64,000 bases of DNA from Archangium primigenium (GTDB lineage Bacteria > Myxococcota > Myxococcia > Myxococcales > Myxococcaceae). The position numbers and the translations under genes were made by a program. Where the stretch lies: assembly GCF_016904885.1 (NCBI RefSeq), contig NZ_JADWYI010000001.1, positions 2,914,001 to 2,978,000 on the forward strand, read 5' to 3'. Each line of letters starts with the position of its first letter. Position 1 is the first letter of the stretch. Under the pieces are notes generated by a model. The model did not search any database, had not been told where the DNA came from, and saw only the letters and a program-made list of their open reading frames with translations. Of this stretch, positions 40,544 through 53,611 are shown one piece after another.

Positions 40544-42158
40544 AGCGCTGGAGGCGGACGTCCAGGGTGACGGGCTCTCCGCCCCGGAGGGTGCCCTTCC
40601 AGGGTTTGTACCCCTTGAGCGTGAGCCGGACGGGGATGTCCCGCTCGGGGTACACGTTGTCGACGAACAAGGGCGTGGTGCCCAGCTCGACGCCGTCCAC
40701 GTGCACCGTGGCCTGGGGCGGCTCGCTGGTGATGGAGAGCATGTGCACCCGGGGCGACAGGCCCACGGCCTGCCGCACGCGGGGCCAGAGGGCCCGCCCG
40801 AGGGATTGCGCGTGGGGCGCCGCCAGCCAGAGTCCTCCCGCCCCGACGAGCAGCAGCAGCCCGGTGCGCGCGACGCGGCCCAGGCGCGCGAGCAGGGGGC
40901 TCGGCTCCAGCGGGGAGCGGAAGTCGCTGGGCGGATGGGGCGCCCGTTCCTCCAACTCCAGCCCGGAGCCGGTGGGCTCGCGGGGGGCGCCGCCCACCGG
41001 GGGGGCGCTCCAGTCGAAGGTCTGCTCGTACGCGACGGGGGCGGGACGGACCGGGGCGGGTGGGGGACCCGGGGGCGGCGGGCTCTGGAGGACCTGGCCG
41101 CTGGCGCTGAGGGCGGGGCCGGGCGGCGGGGTCCACTCGTCCGTCAGCTGTAGCTCGAAGCTGGCGCTCACGGCGGGCAGGGACAGGCTGGGCCGCTCGG
41201 AGGTGTGGGTGCGATCGTCGTGCGGCACGGTGGGCACGTCGCGGTCGAGCAGCGGGGGCGGGGGACCCAAGCGGGTGATGAAGGCCGCCAGGGTGCGGGA
41301 CTGCGTGGGCTCGCCGAGCTGGGCGATGACGCGCGCCAGGGCATCGGCCATGTCCTCGGGCCGCGCGAAGCGGTCCTGGGCGTCGCGCGCCAGGGCCTTG
41401 AGCACCACGGCGACCAGGGGCGCGGGCACGTCCTCCAGGGGCGCGGGCTCGCGCTGGGTGATGGCGAGCGCGAGCGCCAGGGGCTCCCTCGCGTCGTGGG
41501 CGAACGGGTGGCGTCCGGCGAGCAGCTCGTACAGGACGATGCCGAGCGAGAACTGGTCGCTCGCGGCGGTGGCGGGCTCGCCGCGGAGTGTCTCGGGCGC
41601 GGCGTAGGGCATCTTCCCGCGGAAGGTGCCGGGCTGGGTCCCCGTGGAGAGTCCCTCGACGCGCGCGATGCCGAAGTCTGTCACCTTCACCTCGCCCTCG
41701 CGTGACACGAGGATGTTGGAGGGGGAGATGTCCCGGTGGGCGGCGAGCACGGGGCGGCCCTCGTGCAGGCGGCGGTAGGCGTGCACGAGCCCCGCGAGCA
41801 CCTGGGTGCCGATGAAGGCCACCAGGTGGGGCGGAAAGCGCACGCCACACGGGGTCGCGTGCCGCAGGAGCACCCCCAGGTCCCAGCCGTCCACCAGCTC
41901 CATCACCAGGAAGAGGCCCTCGGCGCCGCGGCCCACGTCGTAGACGCTGGCGATGTTCTGGTGGTGCAGGTGCGTGGCCAGCCGCGCCTCGTTGAGGAAC
42001 ATCCGCGCGATGTGCGGCTCGCGCGCCAGGTGGGGCAGCAGCCGCTTGATGGCCACGGGCTTCTCGAAGCCCTCGGCGCCCCGGGAGATGCCCAGGAACA
42101 GCTCCGCCATGCCTCCCAGGGCCAGGGAGCGCACCAGCCGGTAGCGGGACTCGGTCAC
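40542..42158 (-). CDS. Hanks-type Ser/Thr protein kinase with PEGA domain
   Basis: The protein has 538 residues from a GTG at 42158, with GGAGAGG 6 bases upstream. The kinase domain (about 6-275) is complete: LALGGMAELFLG (Gly loop), VAIKRL (ATP Lys), HRDISPSNIL (catalytic Asp), TDFGIAR (metal), then AAPETLRG and SDQFSLGIVLYELLAG. A Pro-rich linker, one membrane helix (about 440-460, GLLLLVGAGGLWLAA) and a PEGA-type beta domain follow (VHMLSITSEPPQATVHVDG, TPLFVDNVYP). The topology puts the kinase in the cytoplasm and PEGA outside the inner membrane. It starts 25 bases after the DUF971 gene and can be opposed by the PP2C at 24273-25037. Confidence 0.9.
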   Translation of the reverse strand: MTESRYRLVRSLALGGMAELFLGISRGAEGFEKPVAIKRLLPHLAREPHIARMFLNEARLATHLHHQNIASVYDVGRGAEGLFLVMELVDGWDLGVLLRHATPCGVRFPPHLVAFIGTQVLAGLVHAYRRLHEGRPVLAAHRDISPSNILVSREGEVKVTDFGIARVEGLSTGTQPGTFRGKMPYAAPETLRGEPATAASDQFSLGIVLYELLAGRHPFAHDAREPLALALAITQREPAPLEDVPAPLVAVVLKALARDAQDRFARPEDMADALARVIAQLGEPTQSRTLAAFITRLGPPPPLLDRDVPTVPHDDRTHTSERPSLSLPAVSASFELQLTDEWTPPPGPALSASGQVLQSPPPPGPPPAPVRPAPVAYEQTFDWSAPPVGGAPREPTGSGLELEERAPHPPSDFRSPLEPSPLLARLGRVARTGLLLLVGAGGLWLAAPHAQSLGRALWPRVRQAVGLSPRVHMLSITSEPPQATVHVDGVELGTTPLFVDNVYPERDIPVRLTLKGYKPWKGTLRGGEPVTLDVRLQR

Positions 42159-42183
42159 GGGCGGCCTCTCCGGGGCGGCCGAC

Positions 42184-42525
42184 TCAGGCCGAGGGCGATT
42201 GGGTGAGCTCGCGCAGCAGCTTCCACGGGTAGATGCCCGTGGAGTGCCCGTCGCTGAAGGCGAAGGTGAGCGCGTAGTTGCCCACGGGCTGCACCAGGGT
42301 GACGCGCACGTCCGCGGGCACCTTCGTGGCGTCCAGGGTGCGCTGGTTGGTCCACTCGTCCACGCAGCCCGCGCACGGGCACTGCTGGCGCAGGTGCTGC
42401 GCGGTGGCATGGGTCTTCACGCCGTCGTCCCAGGTGAGGTGCAGATGGGTGCCCTCGTGGGACAGCTCCGCCTCGGTGGCGGAGGTGGGGCGCTCGGCGG
42501 GCTTGATGCGATCCCAGAAACTCAA
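42184..42525 (-). CDS. DUF971 domain protein
   Basis: The protein has 113 residues. The DUF971 core (gamma-butyrobetaine hydroxylase N-terminal-like zinc-binding domain) shows LHLTWDDGVKTHATAQHLRQQCPCAGCVDEWTNQR, and VGNYALTFAFSDGHSTGIYPWKLLREL. The CPCAGC cluster can bind metal. Stand-alone copies are often linked to iron-sulfur or Mrp-type genes, but here the neighbour is a kinase gene. Exact role unknown. Confidence 0.85.
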   Translation of the reverse strand: MSFWDRIKPAERPTSATEAELSHEGTHLHLTWDDGVKTHATAQHLRQQCPCAGCVDEWTNQRTLDATKVPADVRVTLVQPVGNYALTFAFSDGHSTGIYPWKLLRELTQSPSA

Positions 42526-42605
42526 GGCGGTTCCTCTCTCGGGGCCGGAGGGGCCCGGGGCGGCTGCTTACCACCGGCGCCAGTCCGAGGGGAGCGCCGC
42601 GTGGC

Positions 42606-44306
42606 TCAGGACGCCAGCTTGACGGGCAGCCGGTGGCCCTCCACCCGCACGCCGCGCTTCTCCAGCACCCGGCGCAGCGCCTTCACCACGGTGGGATCCA
42701 GCTGCTTGCCACTGAGGTTCTCGAGGATCTCCATGGCCTTCTCCAGCGGCATGGCCTTCTGGTAGGGGCGGGTGGAGGTGCACGCGTCGAAGGTGTCCGC
42801 GCAGCCCACGATGCGCGCGAGCAGGGGAATGTCCTCGCCCTTGAGCCGGTCCGGATAGCCCGTGCCGTCCCAGCGCTCGTGGTGATGGCGCACACACGAG
42901 CGCATGGGGGCCAGGAAGCTGATGGGCTTGATGATGGTGTCCCCGATGTCCGGATGCTCGCGCATGATGGCCATCTCCTCATCGGTGAGCCGGGACTGCT
43001 TGCAGAGGATGGACTCGGCGATGCCGATCTTCCCGATGTCGTGGAGGATGCCGCCGAACTGCAACTGCTTGAGCTCGCGCTCGGACAGGCCCATCTCCCG
43101 GCCGATCTCCACCGCCACGTCGCCCACGCGCTGGCTGTGGCCGCGGGTGTAGGAGTCCTTGGAGTCGATGGAGTTGGCCAGCGCCACGATGGTCTCCAGG
43201 TAGCCCTGCTCCAGGCTCGCGTAGAGGCCGCGGTTCTCGTGATCGTAGGCGAGCAGCTGCTTGCTCATGTAGTTGAACGTGCGGGCCAGCTCGCCCAGCT
43301 CGTTCTTCTGGGGCACGTTGACCTCGAGGCCGAACTTGCCCTGGGCCAGCTGGAGCGCGCCCTGGGTGAAGCCCTTGAGGGGCCGCGTCACCCCGCGCGA
43401 GAAGAAGGCGGCGAGCCCCAGGGCCACGAGCGTGGCGGCGAGCACGGTGAACAGGAGCCGCCGCTCCATGGTCTCCACCTGCTTGTAGGCGAGCGCCACG
43501 GGCTGCTCGGAGGCGATGGCCCAGTGGGCATCGGCCAGGGTGGCGTAGGCGGCCACGACGGCGTCCTCGCCCTCGCCGAAGTTGCCCACGTGGAGGATGT
43601 CCGTGTCGGGGCTGCGCATGAGGCCCTGGAGCATGTGGGCCACCACGGGGCGGTGGGAGATGTCCTGGTTGGCGCTCAGGCCGCCGCCGCCGGCGAGCAC
43701 CCGGCCCTGGGCGTCGGTGAGGTAGACGAAGCCCGTGCTGCCCACGCGCTCCTGGGCGAGCATGGTCTGCAACTCCGAGAGCGACACGTCCGCGGCGATG
43801 TAGCCCTCCACGGGCTCGCCCACGGAGAAGGCGAACGTGACCACGGCCTCGCCGCCGGGGCGCCAGGTGCCCTCGGCGAAGCGCAGGCCCTGCAGTCCCT
43901 GGACGAGCGCGGAGACACGCGCCTCGTGCTCGGCGAGCGCGCTGGGCGGCACGTCGTTGACGGCGAAGGCGCGCAGGCCCGGCAGCCGGTGGCCATCGGG
44001 GCCGAGCAGCGTGATGGCCTGCACCTCACGGCACTGGTTGAGCAGCGCGCGCAGGTACGTCTGCTGCTGCTCCAGGGGCAGGGCGAAGAAGTGGGGCACG
44101 CGCGCCATGCTCATCACCGCGCCGATGGGCTCGGCGAGGAAGCCCTCCGCCTTGAGCTTGAGCTGCTTGACGCGCTCCTGGGCCATCTCCTGGGCATCGC
44201 GCACCAGCAACTCGCGCGTGTCGGACACGGACAACAGGCCCACCATGACCGTGGGCACCAGGCTGGCCACCAGCATCAGCAGCAACAGCGTCTTGAAGAG
44301 GCGCAA
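42606..44306 (-). CDS. Membrane sensor with extracytoplasmic domain, HAMP and HD-GYP
   Basis: The protein has 566 residues. N-terminal helix FKTLLLLMLVASLVPTVMVG (about 4-23), an extracytoplasmic Cache-like sensor (about 30-270, with YIAADVSLSELQTMLAQERVG), a second helix (about 283-303), HAMP (RPLKGFTQGALQLAQGKFG), a coiled link, then HD-GYP (about 360-545). HD-GYP residues are intact: SYTRGHSQRV, LHDIGKIGIAE, MREHPDIGD, RHHHERWDGTGYP and ARIVGCADTFDACTSTRPY. The domain hydrolyses cyclic di-GMP to GMP. The ligand is unknown. It starts 22 bases after the upstream gene, in one operon with the FecR pair. Confidence 0.9.
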   Translation of the reverse strand: MRLFKTLLLLMLVASLVPTVMVGLLSVSDTRELLVRDAQEMAQERVKQLKLKAEGFLAEPIGAVMSMARVPHFFALPLEQQQTYLRALLNQCREVQAITLLGPDGHRLPGLRAFAVNDVPPSALAEHEARVSALVQGLQGLRFAEGTWRPGGEAVVTFAFSVGEPVEGYIAADVSLSELQTMLAQERVGSTGFVYLTDAQGRVLAGGGGLSANQDISHRPVVAHMLQGLMRSPDTDILHVGNFGEGEDAVVAAYATLADAHWAIASEQPVALAYKQVETMERRLLFTVLAATLVALGLAAFFSRGVTRPLKGFTQGALQLAQGKFGLEVNVPQKNELGELARTFNYMSKQLLAYDHENRGLYASLEQGYLETIVALANSIDSKDSYTRGHSQRVGDVAVEIGREMGLSERELKQLQFGGILHDIGKIGIAESILCKQSRLTDEEMAIMREHPDIGDTIIKPISFLAPMRSCVRHHHERWDGTGYPDRLKGEDIPLLARIVGCADTFDACTSTRPYQKAMPLEKAMEILENLSGKQLDPTVVKALRRVLEKRGVRVEGHRLPVKLAS

Positions 44307-44328
44307 CGGGGGGACGCTCCTCTCTCGG

Positions 44329-45105
44329 CTACTTCCAGGGGGACGACTTCACGTTGAGACGTATGCCCTTGGCCGGCGTTTCCCGCACCTCGAAATCCCG
44401 CTCGGCCGAGTTGGGCGAGCGCGCATCGCGCGCCAGGGCCCGCACCACCCAGCGGTAGGCGCCCACGGTGAGCGGCACCTTGAGCTCGGGGCTGGTCGCG
44501 GCCATCACGCGACGCGCGCTGGGCTCGCCCTGGGCGGGCCAGAGTTCCACCTCGTAGCCGGCGGCGCCCTTCACGGGCTGCCACGTGATGAGCACCGGCG
44601 TCAGGCCCCCCTTGGCGGTCTTCACGCTCATCCGCTGCTTGTCGGGGGGAAGCAGGGGCGCGGGACTGGCCAGCTCCCGGCGGGGCGCCTGACCCTTGTC
44701 CACCCGCACGCTGTCGTTGTCCGCGAGCACCTCGGTGACGCCGCCGCCCTCCACGGACACCTGGCCGGACTCGGATTTCACGGTGGTGCCGCCCTGCTCA
44801 TCCACCGTGACGCTGAGCTTGGTGGACTGGCCGGAGCGCTCGCCAATCAGCTTCCAGGCGGCATCGGCGGCCTGGGCGGCCTCGTCGTAGCGCGCGTTCT
44901 GGAAGTGCGCCTCGGCCTCCTTGAGCTTGGCCTCGGCCTCGGCGTGGCGGGGCGCCTTCGCATCGGAGCGGGCCACCGACTCGCGCGCGGACACCAGGGC
45001 CGTCTGGGCGATCTCGCGCGAGGGCGCGGGCCCGCGCGCGCCCCCTCGGGTCTGGGCCGAGGCGGGGGCCATCAGCATCAAGGCCACCAGGAAAGGGGTC
45101 TTCAT
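44329..45105 (-). CDS. Exported coiled-coil/beta protein coupled to a FecR-domain gene
   Basis: The protein has 258 residues from the ATG at 45105, which overlaps the upstream stop (ATGA). The signal peptide is MKTPFLVALMLMAPASAQ. A helical TPR-like region (RHAEAEAKLKEAEAHFQNARYDEAAQAADAAW) is followed by VDEQGGTTVKSESGQVSVEGGGVTEV and a fibronectin-III-like domain (PVLITWQPVKGAAGYEVELW, YRWVVRALARDARSP). Such proteins sit in the periplasm. Strict coupling with the FecR gene suggests that the two work as partners. No enzyme motif. Confidence 0.7.
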   Translation of the reverse strand: MKTPFLVALMLMAPASAQTRGGARGPAPSREIAQTALVSARESVARSDAKAPRHAEAEAKLKEAEAHFQNARYDEAAQAADAAWKLIGERSGQSTKLSVTVDEQGGTTVKSESGQVSVEGGGVTEVLADNDSVRVDKGQAPRRELASPAPLLPPDKQRMSVKTAKGGLTPVLITWQPVKGAAGYEVELWPAQGEPSARRVMAATSPELKVPLTVGAYRWVVRALARDARSPNSAERDFEVRETPAKGIRLNVKSSPWK

Positions 45106-45587
45106 TGGAACACGATCTCCCGTCCGGCGCGCACGGTGGCCGCGGGCGTGGTGACCGACAGGGACTGGTGGGTGGGATCGGCCAGCTCGGCGTCCACCCG
45201 TCCCTTCAAGACGGTCAGGTCGGTGCGCTGCTGCCCGGCCCGGGGGCGTGTCTCCGCGATGCTGATCAACGCGTCCTCGCCCAGGCTCACCACGCTGCCC
45301 TGGGTGAAGACGATCTGCGCTCCGGCTCCGGCCACGGTCCGTACCTTGTCGTTCTCGAAGAGCGCCATGCCCTCCTGGGCGGGGAGCCATTCATCCCCCG
45401 CCGCGCGTTTGACCTTCACGTCTCCCTGCAATCCCTGCAGTTGGGCGCGGCGCACGGCGACCGGCGCGGCCGGGACGGCCGGCGCGCTGGGCGCCGACGG
45501 GGGCACGGGGGGTTCTGCGGCGGGGCAGCCCCCGCCAAGAGTCGATAGGGCGAGGGCGACCATCATGGGGGGCCAGCGGTTGTTCAC
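45102..45587 (-). CDS. FecR-domain lipoprotein
   Basis: The protein has 161 residues. The N-terminus MNNRWPPMMVALALSTLGGGC is a lipoprotein signal. After an Ala/Pro linker comes a FecR domain: LQGDVKVKRAAGDEWLPAQEGMALFENDKVRTVAGAGAQIVF, SVVSLGEDALISIAE and TDLTVLKGRVDAEL. In classical systems FecR passes an iron-siderophore signal to a sigma factor, but stand-alone FecR lipoproteins in myxobacteria have no sigma partner, and none is near here. It overlaps the next gene by 4 bases. Confidence 0.82.
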   Translation of the reverse strand: MNNRWPPMMVALALSTLGGGCPAAEPPVPPSAPSAPAVPAAPVAVRRAQLQGLQGDVKVKRAAGDEWLPAQEGMALFENDKVRTVAGAGAQIVFTQGSVVSLGEDALISIAETRPRAGQQRTDLTVLKGRVDAELADPTHQSLSVTTPAATVRAGREIVFQ

Positions 45588-45661
45588 GGGGGGTCCGGCG
45601 CGCAGTGTAGCGGGGAATGCGCGCGAGACCCAGGGGGGCCGGGGTCAACCGCCTGCCTGCT

Positions 45662-46465
<804 letters not shown>

Positions 46466-46471
46466 GGGCCC

Positions 46472-46501
46472 GTTATAAGGGGAGCGCGGGGGGCGTGTCC
46501 C
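46472..46501 (-). promoter_or_regulatory. Promoter of the nitrilase gene, leaderless arrangement
   Basis: On the minus strand TATAAC (46477-46472) is followed by GGGCCC and then the ATG at 46465. GGGACA (46501-46496), 18 bases upstream, is a partial -35. A housekeeping promoter starts RNA 6-7 bases after the -10, which is the start codon itself. Confidence 0.55.
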
Positions 46502-46569
46502 CGAACCTCCGGGAATCCCTGGGTCCGGGTGGACTGTTGGCCAGGGGAGTGACGGGGGGCTCGTGCTTC

Positions 46570-46596
46570 TTTACACCCCGAGGGGGCGTGTGCTAC
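46570..46596 (+). promoter_or_regulatory. Possible promoter of the rimP-nusA-infB operon
   Basis: TTTACA (46570-46575) and TGCTAC (46591-46596) resemble -35 and -10 elements, but the 15-base spacer is short. It is the only reasonable candidate upstream of the leader terminator. The 227-base space to the divergent nitrilase gene holds no other gene. Confidence 0.35.
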
Positions 46597-46629
46597 GGAC
46601 GCCGCCGACATTTTTCGACGCAGTTCCCT

Positions 46630-46666
46630 CGAAAAGTGGGCCGTCGTGCCCGCTTTTCGTGTTTTT
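46630..46666 (+). terminator. Intrinsic terminator/attenuator in the rimP leader
   Basis: CGAAAAGTGGGC (46630-46641) pairs with GCCCGCTTTTCG (46648-46659) in a 12-bp stem with one G-U pair and a 6-base loop, followed by TGTTTTT. It is a textbook intrinsic terminator 27 bases before the rimP ATG and after the candidate promoter, so it may control read-through into nusA and infB. Alternatively the true operon promoter lies downstream of it. Confidence 0.75.
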
Positions 46667-46692
46667 GGAGTCCGGAGTTTTCGAAGCGGCCT

Positions 46693-47175
46693 ATGGCGGA
46701 GAACATCAAGCAGACGGTGGAGGCCCGGGTACAGACGGTGCTCGAGCCCATCGTTGCGGGCGAGGGGTTGGAACTCCTCGAGGCGGAGTTCGTCCGCGAG
46801 CACGAGGGTTGGGTCCTGCGCCTGTTCATCGACAAGCCCGGTGGACGGGTGGGCCTGGACGAGTGCTCGCAAGTGTCGCGGGCGGTGGACACCGTGTTGG
46901 ACGTGGAGGATCTCATCCCCCACGAGTACAACCTGGAGGTCTCCAGCCCCGGCGTGAACCGCCCCCTGAAGAAGCCCGTGCACTACGAGCGGGTCAAGGG
47001 CCAGCGGGTCAAGGTGAAGACCTTCGGCCCCATCGGGGAGCCGCCGCGCAAGAACTTCACCGGAACGCTCACCGAGGTGGCGGCCGACGCCATCGCCGTG
47101 GACGTGGAAGGAGCGGGTGTGTTCCGCATCCCCTTCAAGGACATCGCCAAGGCGAACCTGGAGTTCGAGTTCTAG
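46693..47175 (+). CDS. rimP: Ribosome maturation factor RimP
   Basis: The protein has 160 residues from the ATG at 46693. The core matches RimP: VQTVLEPIVAGEGLELLEAEFVREHEGWVLRLFIDKPGG, GLDECSQVSRAVDTVLDVED, YNLEVSSPGVNRPLKKPVHYERVKGQRVKV and the C-terminal SH3-like part with VFRIPFKDIAKANLEFEF. It aids 30S subunit maturation. It is first gene of the conserved rimP-nusA-ylxR-infB string; nusA begins 61 bases later. Confidence 0.95.
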   Translation: MAENIKQTVEARVQTVLEPIVAGEGLELLEAEFVREHEGWVLRLFIDKPGGRVGLDECSQVSRAVDTVLDVEDLIPHEYNLEVSSPGVNRPLKKPVHYERVKGQRVKVKTFGPIGEPPRKNFTGTLTEVAADAIAVDVEGAGVFRIPFKDIAKANLEFEF

Positions 47176-47236
47176 CAGTCCACATACAGGGGGCGCCCTC
47201 GCGCGGGCGCGCCCGTGGAACCTTTTGGAGAAGACG

Positions 47237-48922
47237 ATGCCCACGCCAGCCAATCCCAACATCAACCTCAACCTCGTCCTGGATCAGGTGGCCAAGGACA
47301 AGGGCATTGACCGGAGCGTGCTGATCTCCACGCTCGAGGACGCGATGACGACCGCGGCCAAGAAGCACTTTGGCCAGGAGCGCAGCCTCGAGGCCAAGTA
47401 CGACGCCGACAAGGGCGTCGTGGAGCTCTTCCAGGCCATCACCGTCGTGGAGGAGATCACCGATCCCGTCCAGGCGGTGAACCAGATCCCCCTCGACGAG
47501 GCCCACAAGAAGGGCATGGAAGTGGAGCCCGGCGACGAGCTCGTCTTCCAGATCTTCTACCGGGACGAGGACGCCGAGGAGGCCAAGGCCCAGGACAACC
47601 AGTACGGCGACATCCTGCGGCTCAAGACGTTCCGGCGCGGCTTCGGCCGCATCGCGGCCCAGACGGCCAAGCAGGTCATCCTGCAGCGCACCCGGGACGC
47701 CGAGCGCGAGAACGTCTTCAACGAGTACAAGGACCGCAAGAACGAGATCGTCACGGGCATCGCCCGGCGCTTCGAGCGGGGCAACATCATCGTGGACCTG
47801 GGCCGCGCCGAGGCGGTGCTGCCCGTGCGCGAGCAGGTGCCGCGCGAGACGTACCGCGCCGGCGACCGCGTGCAGGCCTACGTGCTGGACGTGCTGCGCG
47901 AGTCCAAGGGCCCGCAGATCGTCCTGAGCCGCGCCTCGGTCAACCTGCTCACCAAGCTCTTCGAGATGGAGGTGCCCGAGATCGCCGAGGGCATCGTGGT
48001 CATCGAGGCCGCGGCGCGCGAGCCCGGCGGGCGCGCGAAGATCGCCGTGTCCAGCCGCGACTCGGACGTGGATCCGGTGGGCGCGTGCGTGGGCATGAAG
48101 GGCAGCCGCGTGCAGGCCGTGGTGCAGGAGCTGCGCGGGGAGAAGATCGACATCGTCCCCTTCGACGAGGATCCCGCGCGCTTCGTGTGCTCGGCGCTCG
48201 CCCCGGCCGAGGTCAGCCGCGTCATCATCGACGAGGCCAACCACGCCATGGAGCTCATCGTGCCGGATGACCAGCTGTCGCTGGCCATCGGCCGCCGGGG
48301 CCAGAACGTGCGCCTGGCCGCCCAGCTGACGGGCTGGAAGCTGGACATCAACAGCGAGAGCCGGGTGCGCGAGATGCGCGAGTTCGCCAACCGCTCGCTG
48401 GGCGCGCTGCCGGGCGTCAACGAGATGCTGGTGGAGACGCTCTACGCCCACGGCTTCCGCCAGGCCAAGGACATCGCCGAGGCCAATCCGGAGATGCTCT
48501 CGCAGATTCCGGGCGTGGACCCCTCGCGCGTGCCGGCCATGCAGGAAGAGGCCCGCAAGCAGATGGGCCTGGACGCCACGGAACTCTCGCGCATGGAGCG
48601 CGAGCGCGAGCAGGCCCGTCAGGCCGAGGCCCGTCGGCACCCCGACGAACTCAGTCAGACCGAGCGCATGGCCCGCGTCAGGGGCATGGGCGAGAAGGTC
48701 ATCGAGCAGCTCGTGGTCTCGGGCTACAAGACGGTCGAGGAAATCGCCAACGAGAAGGACCTCACCCGGCTGGGGGATGTGCCCGGGGTGGGCATCAAGA
48801 AGGCGCGCCAGCTCAAGAGCGCTGCCGAGAACTATCTGGTGGAGGAAGCCCGGCTCCGGGCGGAACTCAATGCTGAACGGAGTTCTTCTTCCCCCTCGCC
48901 TGCCGAGCCTGCGGGCGCTTAG
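47237..48922 (+). CDS. nusA: Transcription termination/antitermination factor NusA
   Basis: The protein has 561 residues from the ATG at 47237. Order: N-terminal RNA-polymerase-binding domain ([35 protein letters not shown]), S1 (about 130-205: [19 protein letters not shown]), KH1 and KH2 ([48 protein letters not shown]), then HhH-type helical repeats ([38 protein letters not shown]). It regulates pausing, termination and antitermination. The length with C-terminal repeats is like other proteobacteria. Confidence 0.96.
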   Translation: MPTPANPNINLNLVLDQVAKDKGIDRSVLISTLEDAMTTAAKKHFGQERSLEAKYDADKGVVELFQAITVVEEITDPVQAVNQIPLDEAHKKGMEVEPGDELVFQIFYRDEDAEEAKAQDNQYGDILRLKTFRRGFGRIAAQTAKQVILQRTRDAERENVFNEYKDRKNEIVTGIARRFERGNIIVDLGRAEAVLPVREQVPRETYRAGDRVQAYVLDVLRESKGPQIVLSRASVNLLTKLFEMEVPEIAEGIVVIEAAAREPGGRAKIAVSSRDSDVDPVGACVGMKGSRVQAVVQELRGEKIDIVPFDEDPARFVCSALAPAEVSRVIIDEANHAMELIVPDDQLSLAIGRRGQNVRLAAQLTGWKLDINSESRVREMREFANRSLGALPGVNEMLVETLYAHGFRQAKDIAEANPEMLSQIPGVDPSRVPAMQEEARKQMGLDATELSRMEREREQARQAEARRHPDELSQTERMARVRGMGEKVIEQLVVSGYKTVEEIANEKDLTRLGDVPGVGIKKARQLKSAAENYLVEEARLRAELNAERSSSSPSPAEPAGA

Positions 48923-48961
48923 TCTACGGAGTGTCGTAAGCTGGCTTGGACTGTCGAGGGG

Positions 48962-49300
48962 ATGCGCCTGAACGCCCGCTCCAATACTAATAGACGGGAT
49001 GCGGGCCCGGAGGGGGCCGGACCGGTGCGCAGCTGCATCGGATGCGGCGCCAAGCGCATCCAGGCGGAGCTCACCCGTTTGGGGGTGGGTCCAGAGGGCG
49101 TGGTGGTGGACTGGCGGAGGCGGCTGCCCGGTCGGGGAGCCTACCTCTGTGGAGTCGGTTGCCTGGCGGCGGCGGTGAAGCGGAAGGCCTTTGGCAGGGC
49201 CTTCCGGGGAAAGACGGGGTCGGTCGACCCGTTGCTCCTGGGACAGGCGTTGGAGTCGGGCCCGGGCTCGCGGGGAGCAGCCGGGGGACGTGGGTGTTAG
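48962..49300 (+). CDS. ylxR: YlxR family RNA-binding protein
   Basis: The protein has 112 residues. The YlxR fold: RSCIGCGAKRIQAELTRL near 23-40, PGRGAYLCGVGCLAAAVKRKAFGRAFR near 56-83. The paired Cys and basic face fit RNA binding; YlxR of some bacteria acts on RNase P and on transcription. It sits between nusA and infB, as in most bacteria. A short lead of about 20 residues is extra. Confidence 0.88.
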   Translation: MRLNARSNTNRRDAGPEGAGPVRSCIGCGAKRIQAELTRLGVGPEGVVVDWRRRLPGRGAYLCGVGCLAAAVKRKAFGRAFRGKTGSVDPLLLGQALESGPGSRGAAGGRGC

Positions 49301-49371
49301 CACCACTCACACTCAATTTTGGATTAGGGTGCTGCGCCCGGTAGCCGGCGGAGCAAAAGGCCAATCAAAGT

Positions 49372-52566
<3,195 letters not shown>

Positions 52567-52653
52567 TCCCGCTCTGGCCGTCGTCCTCCACCACCAGGAC
52601 GCTCCCGGTGGCCCGCTTTGTGAGCGCGGCCGCCGGGGCCAGGGGCATGTGTC

Positions 52654-53250
52654 ATGTTCGTTTGTGTCGCACGTCTGACCCTCCAGATTCCGGAGAGCGG
52701 CTCCCTCAAGGCCAAGCGCCAGGTGCTCCGCCGGGTCTCGGAGCGGGTGAAGGCCCGTTTCAACGTGGCCGTCGCCGAGGTGGATGACCAGGATCTCTGG
52801 CAGAAGGCCACCCTGGGACTCGCGGTGGTGGGCAACGACCGCCGCCACGTCGACGAGCAGATGGAGAAGATCATCCACGCGGTGGAGGAGATGTACGTGG
52901 CCCCCCTCCTGTCCCGGCAGACGGAGATCATGGCCCTGGGCAACTCGCTCTACACGCCCACGGCCGCTCCACGTGCTTCCCGGCGCGAGCCGGAGGCGGG
53001 GGACGAGGGGGAGGGGACGGGCGACGAGGCGGGTCCGGAAGCGGACCTGGAGGATCTCATCGCCGGAATGGGGCGGAGTGACAGGTCCATGGCCGAGGCC
53101 GAGGGCCTGGAGGAGTGGGAGCGTCGGCACGCGCGGCGGGAAGGTGAACGGTCCGGTGTCAGTCCGGAAGGCCGTGAGGTGTCACCTCTGGATGAGGCCC
53201 GGGCGCGTGCCCGCGCCCTGCGCAATCCCCGAGATTGGGAGAAGAAATGA
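52654..53250 (+). CDS. ylxP: DUF503/YlxP family protein with long C-terminal extension
   Basis: The protein has 198 residues. The first 95 match YlxP/DUF503: [57 protein letters not shown]. The usual protein ends there; an acidic, disordered tail of about 100 residues is added ([23 protein letters not shown]). YlxP belongs to the infB operon in many Firmicutes and deltaproteobacteria-like groups and is thought to help ribosome maturation. Its stop overlaps the rbfA start (ATGA). Confidence 0.85.
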   Translation: MFVCVARLTLQIPESGSLKAKRQVLRRVSERVKARFNVAVAEVDDQDLWQKATLGLAVVGNDRRHVDEQMEKIIHAVEEMYVAPLLSRQTEIMALGNSLYTPTAAPRASRREPEAGDEGEGTGDEAGPEADLEDLIAGMGRSDRSMAEAEGLEEWERRHARREGERSGVSPEGREVSPLDEARARARALRNPRDWEKK

Positions 53251-53606
53251 GTACCAGCAACCGGCCCGCTCGCGTGGGCCAGGAGATCCAGGCGGCCCTC
53301 GGGCGGATGCTCACCCGAGGGGAGTTGAAGGATCCCCGCATTGGCTACATCACCATCACCGGCGTGGAGGTCTCGCCGGACCTCAAGACGGCGCGCATCT
53401 ACTATTCCATGATGGGCACCGAGCAGGCTCGCAAGGACACCCAGAAGGGGCTCGAGGCCGCCAAGGGGTTCATCCGCAAGGAGATCACCGAGGCGGTGAA
53501 CATGCGCGTGTCCCCCGAGGTATTCTTCACCTTCGACGAGTCGCTGGAGCGGGGTGACCGGATCGAGCGGTTGCTGCGCGAGGTGAAGGACAAGGAAGGC
53601 TGGTAG
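53247..53606 (+). CDS. rbfA: Ribosome-binding factor A
   Basis: The protein has 119 residues from the ATG at 53247, overlapping the ylxP stop. Core: [85 protein letters not shown]. It is a KH-fold cold-shock factor for 30S maturation. truB begins 5 bases later. Confidence 0.95.
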   Translation: MSTSNRPARVGQEIQAALGRMLTRGELKDPRIGYITITGVEVSPDLKTARIYYSMMGTEQARKDTQKGLEAAKGFIRKEITEAVNMRVSPEVFFTFDESLERGDRIERLLREVKDKEGW

Positions 53607-53611
53607 TCGGC

